In this document: positions 1-6,739 of the stretch, piece by piece
How positions within the stretch are numbered: position 1 is the stretch's first letter
Layout: each line of letters begins with the position of its first letter
From: JASJGK01 sp033791585
GTDB lineage: Bacteria > SAR324 > XYD2-FULL-50-16
Direction of reading: 5' to 3'
Length of the DNA: 9,347 nucleotides
Assembly (NCBI GenBank): GCA_033791585.1
Contig: JASJGK010000292.1
Span: 1 to 9,347, forward strand
The notes under the pieces: generated by a model
What the model was told of the DNA's origin: nothing
Seen by the model: only the letters and a program-made list of their open reading frames with translations
Databases searched by the model: none
Translations under genes and position numbers: made by a program

Positions 1-96
1 CCAAAATTGAAATATAATCGCAAGGTCCCCCTTTCCAAGGGAGAAATTGTGTTGCTATCTCAAAAAACTACAGCTTTGGGCTTACCCAAGCTTTGA
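1..96 (+). CDS. C-terminal end of an unidentified upstream gene (partial)
   Basis: Frame 1 is open from the window edge to a TGA at 94-96 and encodes the last 31 residues of a protein, ending in ALGLPKL. The start lies outside the window. The other two forward frames have stops near the edge (TGA at 8-10, TAA at 15-17), although one reopens afterwards, so frame 1 is the best reading of this stretch. The stop lies only 12 nt before the ATG of the next gene, which is what an operon partner would look like. The tail is short and hydrophilic to mixed, with no recognisable motif, so no function is offered. The main doubt is whether this is coding at all, because the piece is so short. Confidence 0.5.
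   Translation, partial: PKLKYNRKVPLSKGEIVLLSQKTTALGLPKL
72..92 (+). other. Small imperfect hairpin before the cNMP-binding gene
   Basis: AGCTTTGGG, a CTTA loop, then CCCAAGCT can fold into a stem of about eight pairs with one bulged T. It sits over the end of the upstream reading frame and 17 nt before the next ATG. No T-tract follows it, so it is not a standard intrinsic terminator. It could be an mRNA structure between two cotranscribed genes, or chance. Confidence 0.25.
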
Positions 97-108
97 AATT
101 AGGTTTGT

Positions 109-987
109 ATGCAGTTATCAAAAGAACTTTTTATCAAGCTCCAGCAATCAGTAGAATTTTTTAAATCCTTTACTGCTGGTGAGCTTCTTGCTCTTTTAAA
201 AATTGCAAAAAGTGAAAGCCTTCAGAAAGATGAGATTGTCTTTAAAGAGGGAACCATTGGTGATAAAATGTATATTATCATGGGTGGAACTGTTCGTATT
301 TCCAGACCCTTAGGCAAGGGAAAAGAAGAAATTTTGGTTGTTTTAGCACCAGGTGCCTGTTTTGGCGAAATGGGTGTAATTGACCAATCCCCCCGCTCTG
401 CACGAGCTACCGCCCATGAAGGTGGTGCTACTGTGCTTTCTATTTCGGCTGCTGTATTAAGCGAGCACAACGTGCTCTTGGCTTTTAAACTTTATAAAAA
501 CTTTGCGATTATGCTTGCTGGTCGCTTGCGAGATACAAACGACAAACTCCAAGAAGTTACCGATACCTCTCGCTCAGGAAAAGACCAACTTAAAACCTTA
601 ATGAAGAAAAAGCTTGAAGCTGGCGCTAGCATGGAGGGTACATCATTTAAAAATGCAGACTTGGCAGAAGTCTTTATGAATAATGCCAATTTTAAAGGTG
701 CTAGCCTGATTGGGGCTAAATTTTCAGGTGTGAAGGCAAAACAAACTAATTTTACTGACGCAAAATTTACCAGTGCAACCTTGAGTGATAACGTTTTTGA
801 ACAAGGTACTTTCGATAAGGCCGATTTTTCAGGTGCCAGCTTTTCCAATTGTACTTTTGCTGGCTGCAACATGAGAGCTGCCAATTTTTTAGGAGCTGAT
901 TTAACCGAAGCTCAAATAGAAACCATCGAAGAAAATAAAAAGCATGAGCCACCTCCTTTGGCAGCGTCAGAGGCTGGTAGTAAATGA
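109..987 (+). CDS. Cyclic-nucleotide-binding domain protein with C-terminal pentapeptide repeats
   Basis: This is a 292-residue predicted cytoplasmic sensor or scaffold. Residues about 15-140 form a CAP-type cyclic-nucleotide-binding domain. The phosphate-binding cassette is well kept: FGEMG at 85-89, then PRSARATA at 95-102, with the Arg-Ser that contacts the cyclic phosphate in this family. A polar helical linker (about 140-172) leads into a pentapeptide-repeat region (about 176-268) with steps such as NADLA, NANFK, GASLI, GAKFS, KADFS, AANFL and GADLT, which should build a right-handed quadrilateral beta-helix. There is no DNA-binding helix-turn-helix, so it is not a CRP/FNR regulator, and no kinase or membrane segment. 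The ligand (cAMP, cGMP or other) cannot be told from sequence. The ATG at 109 has TTAGG 5 nt upstream. The TGA overlaps the next ATG in ATGA, which suggests translational coupling. The tail after 270 is charged and Pro/Ala-rich. Confidence 0.85.
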   Translation: MQLSKELFIKLQQSVEFFKSFTAGELLALLKIAKSESLQKDEIVFKEGTIGDKMYIIMGGTVRISRPLGKGKEEILVVLAPGACFGEMGVIDQSPRSARATAHEGGATVLSISAAVLSEHNVLLAFKLYKNFAIMLAGRLRDTNDKLQEVTDTSRSGKDQLKTLMKKKLEAGASMEGTSFKNADLAEVFMNNANFKGASLIGAKFSGVKAKQTNFTDAKFTSATLSDNVFEQGTFDKADFSGASFSNCTFAGCNMRAANFLGADLTEAQIETIEENKKHEPPPLAASEAGSK

Positions 988-1400
988 TGAAACTGAGACC
1001 ACTGTTGCTTGGCTTAATGTTATCTTACAGCCTGATTTCTGCTCAAGCTATAGTTTTTGCCCAAGATCCCGTGGCACCTAAAAAAAAGGAAGTTCCCTTT
1101 AGTGCTAGCATGGATAGAGCTGCAAACGCACAAGGTTGGTCTAAAATTTATTATGCTTCCTTCAAAAGAAGCGCAGAAGTTAGTTATTTAAAACTTGCAG
1201 GCTCCAATTGCGCCCAATCGATTCGAATCTTGTATTCTGTGCAAAATCAATTTGCCAGCACCACAAAATTCCACCACATTGCCCGTAAAAGAAGAAGGGT
1301 CGCCTGTAGCTATTATAATTTATTACAAGAAGTTGGCCGCCGCTCTGGTTTCCCCAGAGAACTCCCAAATTTGGGATCTGGTCACTGTGAACGTCTTTAA
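984..1400 (+). CDS. Small exported protein, probably frameshifted in its second half
   Basis: As read, this is 138 residues with a clear Sec signal peptide: MMKLRP, a hydrophobic core at about 7-18, and likely cleavage after IVFAQ near residue 27. Its start overlaps the preceding stop by 4 bp. The mature part begins with a Lys/Pro-rich stretch. Up to about position 1191 the frame looks genuine. After that it turns implausible, with Arg-rich runs such as ARKRRR and a tail GSGHCERL. The +1 frame, closed by a TAA at 1189-1191, opens right after it and reads smoothly to a TAA at 1408-1410. That end has purine-first codons and an ordinary hydrophobic pattern (PVAIIIYYKKLAAAL, IWDLVTVNVFKLI). A one-base insertion, for example in the AAAA run at 1190-1193, would explain this as a real mutation or a sequencing error. 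The restored protein would be about 141 residues and end 15 nt before the next gene. No family was recognised. Confidence 0.6.
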   Translation: MMKLRPLLLGLMLSYSLISAQAIVFAQDPVAPKKKEVPFSASMDRAANAQGWSKIYYASFKRSAEVSYLKLAGSNCAQSIRILYSVQNQFASTTKFHHIARKRRRVACSYYNLLQEVGRRSGFPRELPNLGSGHCERL

Positions 1401-1410
1401 GCTAATTTAA
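1192..1410 (+). other. Out-of-frame continuation of the 984 gene (probable true C-terminus)
   Basis: This open stretch lies one base out of frame with the signal-peptide gene. From about 1285 onward its codons begin mostly with purines and encode a normal mixed sequence including EEGSPVAIIIYYKK and SQIWDLVTVNVF. The overlapping frame in the same bases does not show this. It has only a TTG (1195) as a possible start and no ribosome binding site before it, so an independent gene is unlikely. I read it as the second half of the 984 gene, joined by an indel somewhere in 1192-1285. Confidence 0.5.
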
Positions 1411-1412
1411 TT

Positions 1413-1418
1413 TTGGAG
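1413..1418 (+). promoter_or_regulatory. Ribosome binding site TTGGAG selecting a TTG start at 1426
   Basis: TTGGAG ends 7 nt before TTG at 1426. The first in-frame ATG (1441) is 22 nt away, too far for this site. This favours the TTG as the start of the RSH-like gene. Confidence 0.6.
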
Positions 1419-1425
1419 TTAAAAA

Positions 1426-2817
1426 TTGTTTGTCGCTAATATGAGCCCCCCGCAAAACCGTTTGCAAGGTGAAATCAATACCTTAAATAAAGGGATTGAA
1501 GGGAATAATGCTGTTGACTATGACCTTATCCAACAGGCCGTTGCCTTTGGAAAAAAGGCACATCAGGGGCAATTGCGCAAAAATGGTGACCCCTATTTTA
1601 TCCATCCAGTGAGGGTTGCTATTTTAGCCCTTGATTATGATCTGGGAACAACTAGCATTGTTGCAAGCCTGCTCCATGATGTGATTGAAGACACAGAATA
1701 TGGCGAAGATTCCATAAAAGAGCTTTTTGGTGAAACCGTTGTGACCTTAGTGGAAGCCTTGACAAAAGTTAAGGAGTCTAAAAGCTTAACCCTATTTAAA
1801 ATCATTGAGTTAGGAAAAGTTGACTTTAGGGTGATCTTAATAAAATTGTTAGACCGACTAGATAATATGTCTGACCTTAAAGCTTTAACCCGCCGCAAAC
1901 AAAGATCAACCTCTTTAGAAACCCTGAATATCTATTGTGAAGTTGCCCACGGGTTGGGCTTGATCGAAGTGGAAGAAAAGTTACGAGACTTAATCTTTAA
2001 AGAACTTTATAAAAAGAGTTATTTTAGAGTCAAAGAAAAATTAACTAAACTTTACCAAGAAAGAATTGGGGCGATTGACAATATTTTAGAAGCCATAAAA
2101 TCTTCTACTTCCCCGGAAATTGTAGCTCAGGTAACCCCCGTTTTTGTGAAGGCTCAGGCCTTTTTATTGGAGAGAAAAGATGTGGATCACATCTTGGAAT
2201 CAGTCGTTATTGAAGTCACTGGCCCCACTCAATGTTACCAAATCTTAGGGGAACTTCATTTAAAAATGCGATCTGTTCCCTTGTCGATCAGAGACTTTAT
2301 TTCTAACCCAAAAGCCAATGGGTGGCGAGGGCTAACGACTAAAGTGATGATCAACGGCGAGGTGGTTTCCTTGCAAATAGTTACCCAGGGCTACCAAGAA
2401 GCAAATAGAAAGGGGTTGATTACTTTGATCCAAGAGGGTGTTTATCAGTCAGAAAACTACCAACAGTTTTTGCAGCTTTACTTAGATGTAGCAGGGGATC
2501 AGGTTAGAATTGAAAATGTATTCAGACACAATAAAGCCAAGACCATCCAAGTTATGACTCCAAAAGGGGATGTTGTTGAATTACGTTACGGCTCTACAAT
2601 TTTAGATTTTGCTTTTATGATCCATACCCAGCTAGGCTTTGAGGTTACAGGTGGTATTATTGATAATCTTCGCTACCCTAGAGAGAAGATTTTAGAAGAT
2701 GGTATGGTTGTCCAAGTGGTTACAAGCTCTGATGTTAAGCCTAATGATGACTGGATTTGGCAAGCAGTTATGCCTAAAAGCCGTAGAGAAATACTTAAAT
2801 ACCTATCCAAACACTAG
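1426..2817 (+). CDS. SpoT/Rel-like (p)ppGpp hydrolase with degenerate synthetase domain, HD-(synthetase)-TGS
   Basis: At 463 residues this is much shorter than long RelA/SpoT proteins (about 700-750). Residues about 31-190 are the HD hydrolase: HPVRVA (H60), LLHDVIEDT (H84, D85, E88, D89), a LFGETVVTLVEALTKV segment, and DRLDNM (D143, N147), where the family usually has DRLHNM. All metal and catalytic positions expected for ppGpp hydrolysis are present. Residues about 200-335 correspond to the synthetase: CYQILGELH and IRDFISNPKANGW align with SpoT's CYRVLG and KDYIAIPKANGY. However, the DIY(A/G)FR motif is gone, YQSLHT is WRGLTT, and EVQIRT is SLQIVT, so the catalytic Asp and Glu are missing. 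A TGS domain follows (about 374-432: IQVMTPKGDVVEL), then the usual helix after it. There is no C-terminal ACT domain. A cytoplasmic hydrolase without synthesis is inferred. It starts at TTG 1426 and is probably coexpressed with the upstream genes. Confidence 0.85.
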   Translation: MFVANMSPPQNRLQGEINTLNKGIEGNNAVDYDLIQQAVAFGKKAHQGQLRKNGDPYFIHPVRVAILALDYDLGTTSIVASLLHDVIEDTEYGEDSIKELFGETVVTLVEALTKVKESKSLTLFKIIELGKVDFRVILIKLLDRLDNMSDLKALTRRKQRSTSLETLNIYCEVAHGLGLIEVEEKLRDLIFKELYKKSYFRVKEKLTKLYQERIGAIDNILEAIKSSTSPEIVAQVTPVFVKAQAFLLERKDVDHILESVVIEVTGPTQCYQILGELHLKMRSVPLSIRDFISNPKANGWRGLTTKVMINGEVVSLQIVTQGYQEANRKGLITLIQEGVYQSENYQQFLQLYLDVAGDQVRIENVFRHNKAKTIQVMTPKGDVVELRYGSTILDFAFMIHTQLGFEVTGGIIDNLRYPREKILEDGMVVQVVTSSDVKPNDDWIWQAVMPKSRREILKYLSKH

Positions 2818-2824
2818 GCGATCG

Positions 2825-3511
2825 CTATTTATAGTAGACGTAGATTTGGCCATTTTTATTGGAAGTAAAGATGTACAAAATCTCGCCATTAACCGACTTT
2901 TCATACTGCTTTTCTACTTCTGGAGCCATAATATTCTGCTCGCTTTGGTAATCTTTTCCTGCTTTCTCAGCGTAAGTCTCAGTTGAGAATTTTTTCATTC
3001 TCCCTTTTTTATCCTTCTGCACATCTGTCACTTTTAACTTAGACGTTTTACCGTTCTTTCGTTTTGTTGTGACTACCAACCCCTTTTTTATGACTTGGTG
3101 CTTTGCTGCTGTGGATTTTGCCGTCAGTTTGTCTTCAGCAAAATCGGCTGAAGAAAGCAGAGCAACTTGGTTGCCCTTTTTTAGCCAAAAAAGGTCATAG
3201 CCAGCTTTGTTCCAAGAAAAGGAAAGCTTCTCTTCTCGGTTTGTCATTTTAAAGGGGATACCTTGGATGCGAACCACTGGAAAATTGCCTGAGGGGTGCA
3301 TCTTTTCATATTCGATTTCTAAGTTGTTGCCTTTTTTGCCAATACGCTGGACAGCCCCTGGGGCGAGTAAAACCTTTTTAGGGTTGATAACTTCGGGTGC
3401 TTTTCCTGTTTTTTTGCCGACATAATTACTTTTAACTTCAACAGCATCTTTCGCAACAGCAAAGCTAAGGGGGGCAAAAAAAAGGCTAAAAACTAGAACC
3501 AAAATCTTCAT
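2825..3511 (-). CDS. Exported basic protein of unknown function
   Basis: This is a 228-residue protein with a Sec signal peptide: MKIL, a hydrophobic core LVFSLFFAPLSF, and cleavage likely after AVA at about residue 20. There is no lipobox cysteine at the cleavage site, so it is probably periplasmic or secreted rather than a lipoprotein. The mature part is very Lys-rich, contains no cysteine, and has strand-like stretches such as LEIEYEKMH, FPVVRIQGIPFKM and GEILYIFTSNKNGQIYVYYK. No domain was recognised. GGAG (3517-3520 on the complement) sits 5 nt before the ATG, and the start is only 22 nt after the mutase stop, so it is probably cotranscribed with the mutase and translated from its own good site. 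Its stop lies 7 bp from the stop of the convergent RSH-like gene, leaving no separate terminator between them. Confidence 0.75.
   Translation of the reverse strand: MKILVLVFSLFFAPLSFAVAKDAVEVKSNYVGKKTGKAPEVINPKKVLLAPGAVQRIGKKGNNLEIEYEKMHPSGNFPVVRIQGIPFKMTNREEKLSFSWNKAGYDLFWLKKGNQVALLSSADFAEDKLTAKSTAAKHQVIKKGLVVTTKRKNGKTSKLKVTDVQKDKKGRMKKFSTETYAEKAGKDYQSEQNIMAPEVEKQYEKSVNGEILYIFTSNKNGQIYVYYK
3132..3154. repeat. Perfect 8-bp inverted repeat inside the exported-protein gene
   Basis: TCTTCAGC and GCTGAAGA are exact reverse complements separated by the 7 nt AAAATCG. The repeat lies within the coding region about 320 bp beyond the RSH stop. No T-tract follows on either strand, so it is not a standard terminator. 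Confidence 0.35.
3175..3194. repeat. Perfect 8-bp A/T-rich inverted repeat (CCTTTTTT/AAAAAAGG)
   Basis: CCTTTTTT, an AGCC loop, then AAAAAAGG pairs perfectly. It encodes part of a WLKKGN stretch in the exported protein. The stem is mostly A:T and so only moderately stable. It lies 20 bp from another perfect hairpin. It could slow convergent transcription or be coincidence from Lys/Phe codons. Confidence 0.3.
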
Positions 3512-3533
3512 GGTCGCTCCAAAAAATTAGGAT

Positions 3534-5579
3534 TTACAACTGGTTTAAAAGGTATAACCCCTTTGGGGTTATTTTGAAAAGCCCAGCCTGATTAAAAATT
3601 AAATCTTGTTTGTGTTCCATTTCGTGTAATGCCATATTAAGTGTCTGATTTCCATAGTTTTTTTCTATATCTTTGAGGTCTTTAACATTTTTCGGCTCTT
3701 CTGAAATGGAGTGTAAAATAGTCAACTCCAACTGGCAAAGCTCTTTGGAGGGTTCTTTTAAGTTGGCTAGTAATTCTTGGTGTAGCTCAAAGCCTAGGCC
3801 CTTTAGCTTTGGACCTAAAACCTTTGGTCCTCTTAAATAGAGAGCGGATTTGTCTTCTGTCCCTGAATTGCGTAAAAATACGGCGCCTAGTTTTTTTCCA
3901 TCTTTGTTTAGCTCGATAAAGTAAAGATCTGGCTCTTCGGCAAAGGCAAGGACTTGAGTTTTAATTTCTGACCCTAAATGCATTGCAATCATCTGCTCAA
4001 ATTTTGGGGCGGCGTCAGCTAAATAGGGGCTTCCTCCTAAGAGTTTAGCCTTATCAACGTGGTAGATGTAAAAGGTTTTTTTGTATCCCGCCTCAAAGGT
4101 TTCTTCTACCAGTTCTTTTCTGTTAGTCTCAAAAGACAAGGCGGCAAGCCCATTTAACCCAGCTTTGATCCCGTTACCAGCAAAGGCCAAGCTTTTTCCA
4201 AAAGGCGTTTGTAGGGTGGTAGGGGTAATGGAGTGGCCCGACTCTTCAAGACCCAAAAGAAAGTTGGTTTCTATGATTTCTGATGCATTGGCAAGAGATA
4301 AGTTTTCGAAAAACTCCCCCATGATTTTAGAAGCTTCAAAACCGCTTAAATTTGCAGGTTCCCTTTGAGAGAGGTCCGTTAGCCGTTGGTCATTTGACCT
4401 TTTAGCAAATTCTGAAACCAGACCCAAGCAAGCCCTAGCTAAGATCCATTTGTCGCCCACTCCCGTCAGCCGAACCTCTTGACCTAATTTAATGGCAGCC
4501 TTTGAGAGTTCAAAATCTGATTCAACAGTGTGGATGAATTCGCCTTTTTGATTTTGGCTTGTCAGATATCTAGCTTGGATTAACCCTAAGGAATCACCAC
4601 TGAGGACACGAAAAGCATTTTTTTCAGGGAAGTAGTAGAGTAAAAAGCATCTATCGGCATCGCCGTCAAAGACCAAAAGAACCAACTCTTTTTGGCCCCC
4701 TTGCACCTCAGGGTTTTCACTTAAGCTAAAGACTGAGGTTAAGGCTTGGTAGTTTTTGAAACTGGCATTTTCCCCTAGCACCATTTCAGCAGTAATCCAT
4801 TCTTTGCCTTCGATATTTGCCACTCCGCAATCCAAATTTACAGGGCCTGTTTTGCAAAAAACATGGACTGAAGCAAAGTTGAACTCGTGGAAAATTTCTT
4901 CCGTCACTGGCGTTGCTGCACCTTTGCTAGCATCGACTGCTAGTATAGTATTTGAAAAATCAGCGACCTTCCCCCAAGAGTTTTTCGGGTCAAGATGCAA
5001 GGCCACAAAGAACTCTTTGGCCTCGGTTATGTGGTTGACCCTATTTTTTTCGGGGGATTCTTTGAGCAGAGAATTCCAATCCAAATCAAATAATTTGGCT
5101 GTTAGTTTTTCGTCGTCTAAAGGTAAAAACTTCAGGCCCAAATGGGCGTGGAAAAGTTTGATTCCATTTTGGTCTGGGGGATTGTGGCTGGCCGTAAGCA
5201 TAACCCCACCCAATGCGCCAGAGTGCAACATATAAAGGGGAATGGCAGGCGTGGGCAAAATTCCCACATTACAAACCTTTAAGCCTGCGGCTTCAATGCC
5301 TTGGGTAGCTTGTTCCAAAAACTCACCACTGGGGTCGCGGGGGTCTGAGCCTATGATAATAAGGTCATCCTTTTTAGCAATTTGCTCTTCTAGTAATATA
5401 TTGGCAAAGGCAAAACAGTAACCTTTAAAAAATTGAGGGGTGAGCAGACTTTGCTCAAGGTAAAAATCAAGGGGGTTGCAACCTTTAAGTGCGCTTGCGG
5501 CTGCTGAGTTGTATGCATCTGCATTGGCTGTCTTCCCACGGATCCCGTCGGTTCCTTGGAATCTTTTTAGCTGAGTCAT
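3534..5579 (-). CDS. Phosphohexomutase (phosphomannomutase/phosphoglucosamine-mutase-like) with C-terminal winged-helix-like extension
   Basis: This alpha-D-phosphohexomutase family enzyme should move a phosphate between C6 and C1 of a hexose or hexosamine in the cytoplasm. The four active-site loops are present: the N-terminal GTDGIRG (9-15), the phosphoserine loop LTASHNPPDQNGIK (Ser131), the metal loop DGDADR (Asp305, 307, 309), the sugar loop LEESGH (444-449), and the phosphate-binding RNSGTED (570-576). GVGDKW (373-378) also fits the family. The protein is 681 residues against about 450 for GlmM/PMM. Extra sequence lies at about 18-50 and 388-435, and there is an added C-terminal domain (about 610-681). 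That domain has the pattern of a winged helix: LELTILHSISEE, a helix NQTLNMALHEMEHKQDL, then a wing and GLFKITPKGLYLL. GTDGIRG recalls GlmM but the substrate is not certain. No strong ribosome binding site precedes the ATG. A promoter candidate lies at 5608-5636. Confidence 0.85.
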   Translation of the reverse strand: MTQLKRFQGTDGIRGKTANADAYNSAAASALKGCNPLDFYLEQSLLTPQFFKGYCFAFANILLEEQIAKKDDLIIIGSDPRDPSGEFLEQATQGIEAAGLKVCNVGILPTPAIPLYMLHSGALGGVMLTASHNPPDQNGIKLFHAHLGLKFLPLDDEKLTAKLFDLDWNSLLKESPEKNRVNHITEAKEFFVALHLDPKNSWGKVADFSNTILAVDASKGAATPVTEEIFHEFNFASVHVFCKTGPVNLDCGVANIEGKEWITAEMVLGENASFKNYQALTSVFSLSENPEVQGGQKELVLLVFDGDADRCFLLYYFPEKNAFRVLSGDSLGLIQARYLTSQNQKGEFIHTVESDFELSKAAIKLGQEVRLTGVGDKWILARACLGLVSEFAKRSNDQRLTDLSQREPANLSGFEASKIMGEFFENLSLANASEIIETNFLLGLEESGHSITPTTLQTPFGKSLAFAGNGIKAGLNGLAALSFETNRKELVEETFEAGYKKTFYIYHVDKAKLLGGSPYLADAAPKFEQMIAMHLGSEIKTQVLAFAEEPDLYFIELNKDGKKLGAVFLRNSGTEDKSALYLRGPKVLGPKLKGLGFELHQELLANLKEPSKELCQLELTILHSISEEPKNVKDLKDIEKNYGNQTLNMALHEMEHKQDLIFNQAGLFKITPKGLYLLNQL

Positions 5580-5607
5580 CGAGGCTTAAATTTAAAGTTT
5601 GGACTTA

Positions 5608-5636
5608 AGTATAGGTAGCCCAGACTTTTAAGTAAA
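5608..5636 (-). promoter_or_regulatory. Sigma-70-type promoter candidate before the phosphohexomutase gene
   Basis: On the complement, TTTACT (5631-5636; 4 of 6 to TTGACA) and TATACT (5608-5613; 5 of 6 to TATAAT) are separated by exactly 17 bp. They lie in the 61-bp gap after the outer-membrane protein gene. The expected transcription start gives a leader of roughly 20 nt. This suggests the mutase and exported protein can be transcribed apart from comM. Confidence 0.45.
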
Positions 5637-5640
5637 GCCG

Positions 5641-6714
5641 CTACCAGCCAACAGAAAGGTAAGCTAAATCTCTTCTGCTGGATTGCTCCTTAATAGCAGA
5701 GGTGCCAATTTCTTCGTAGTAGCGGGTGTAGCCAATTAAGATAGAGCGATTAAAAAAATTCAATTCGGCACCTTGGGTAGCGTAACCTTGGTTGCTTCCC
5801 ACTCGGGCTGTAAGTAAATTGCCCCCTGTGTCATTGGGAAAAAGGCCAAACTCAAGGCCTGCGTGAACACGGTTGGTCTTTTCTCGGGTTGTTTGCACCC
5901 CTCTTATATCTAAAGCAGGCACAACTCTCACAGGCCCCATTTCTAAATTCATGCTGTAGCCTACGTGTACTTCTTGCGGCTCTACATCATCTACACCGTT
6001 TAAAGTTAGGCCACCGACGTTTTGCATCACGATCCCTAGAGTGCTCCTAGAGGCGCCAGCGAAACGAAAGAGCAACCCAACATCATAAACAGAACCCGTT
6101 TCATAGGCCCCGAAAACAGGGGTAGAATCTGCATCACTGGTGGCATCTTTGCGTTCAATTTTTTTACGTCCAACGCCCAATACCCACTGGCCGCTGCCAA
6201 GGGGAACAGACATTCCATATTGTGTGATTCGTTCATTTCGCTGGAAAATTACACTATTGTCGTCTTGGCCCTGAATGGTCACTTCACGGGCGTAATTTCC
6301 ACCAATTGCCAAGCCTGAACCTGTGATGCGAGCAGCAAAGTTAATCCCTGCATTGGCTCTAATATGGGGGGAAGTTTGGGATAAGAAATCGGTTCGATAA
6401 GAATCAGAAAGACCAGTTTCGCTAATATAAGGGTACTGGATATCTACAATATTAGAAGCTACATCTAAGGGTTGCAAACCATCACTAGCCTCTACTGTCC
6501 AAGCACCTACATCCAACCACCAGGATTCCACATTTGCAAGCACAGCTGGGTTATAAGATAGGGAATAGGCATCATTAGCACTGGCAACGCCTGTGTTACC
6601 CATGGCTAAGGCTCTATAACTGACTAGGCTTTGGTAAATTTCACTAGCAATCAAGCTTGGGGTAGTGGCGCAAAATATAGCAAGGCAGAGTAATAATTTT
6701 TTAAATGTGACCAT
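5641..6714 (-). CDS. Outer-membrane beta-barrel protein, PorV/FadL/TraF-like
   Basis: From ATG 6714 this is a 357-residue protein. It begins MVTFKK, followed by a hydrophobic core and a likely signal-peptidase site after IAS or LIA near residue 23-24. The mature N-terminus carries SYRALAMGNTG, then ANDAYSLSYNPAVLA. This is the pattern seen in PorV/UPF0164, FadL-like and TraF-like barrels, which have a Met-Gly-Gly-like segment followed by a YNPA turn. The rest alternates polar and hydrophobic residues in strands (GSGLAIGGNYAR, GQWVLGVGRKK, VHAGLEFGLF, ILIGYTRYYEE). It ends in SVGW, an aromatic last residue as expected for BAM-inserted barrels. Transport or assembly role unknown. A GTG at 6741 would lengthen it by 9 residues, but no ribosome site precedes it and a TATAGT box overlaps it. 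The ATG has AAAAGAG upstream and puts the basic residues directly before the hydrophobic core. Confidence 0.7.
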   Translation of the reverse strand: MVTFKKLLLCLAIFCATTPSLIASEIYQSLVSYRALAMGNTGVASANDAYSLSYNPAVLANVESWWLDVGAWTVEASDGLQPLDVASNIVDIQYPYISETGLSDSYRTDFLSQTSPHIRANAGINFAARITGSGLAIGGNYAREVTIQGQDDNSVIFQRNERITQYGMSVPLGSGQWVLGVGRKKIERKDATSDADSTPVFGAYETGSVYDVGLLFRFAGASRSTLGIVMQNVGGLTLNGVDDVEPQEVHVGYSMNLEMGPVRVVPALDIRGVQTTREKTNRVHAGLEFGLFPNDTGGNLLTARVGSNQGYATQGAELNFFNRSILIGYTRYYEEIGTSAIKEQSSRRDLAYLSVGW

Positions 6715-6739
6715 TTTTGTAGCTCTTTTGAGTTGTATC

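Noticed and set aside
492..884. 130-codon open frame on the minus strand opposite the pentapeptide-repeat region.
   Set aside because: It is antisense to a well supported gene. The openness follows from the repetitive pentapeptide codons, and it has no domain or ribosome site.
625..1114. 11-base direct repeat GCTAGCATGGA at 625-635 and 1104-1114.
   Set aside because: Both copies lie in coding sequence for short similar peptides (ASME, ASMD). There are only two copies and no element boundary.
1187..1193. T TTA AAA heptamer in frame with the exported-protein gene, resembling a -1 ribosomal slippage site.
   Set aside because: A -1 shift leads to a frame that stops at 1286-1288 after an unconvincing sequence. 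The good downstream frame needs +1, so programmed -1 frameshifting does not explain it.
2818..2825. GCGATCGC palindrome exactly at the convergent junction, like the cyanobacterial HIP1 octamer.
   Set aside because: I saw it prominently only here. One 8-mer is compatible with chance, and the rest of the window does not look cyanobacterial.
2699..2986. 95-codon plus-strand frame across the convergent junction, with a hydrophobic tail.
   Set aside because: It overlaps the RSH C-terminus in another frame and runs antisense into the exported-protein gene. The hydrophobic part is an antisense artefact and no ribosome site is seen.
4756..5235. 159-codon plus-strand frame opposite the phosphohexomutase.
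   Set aside because: It lies wholly antisense to conserved mutase motifs, and its product looks like random composition.
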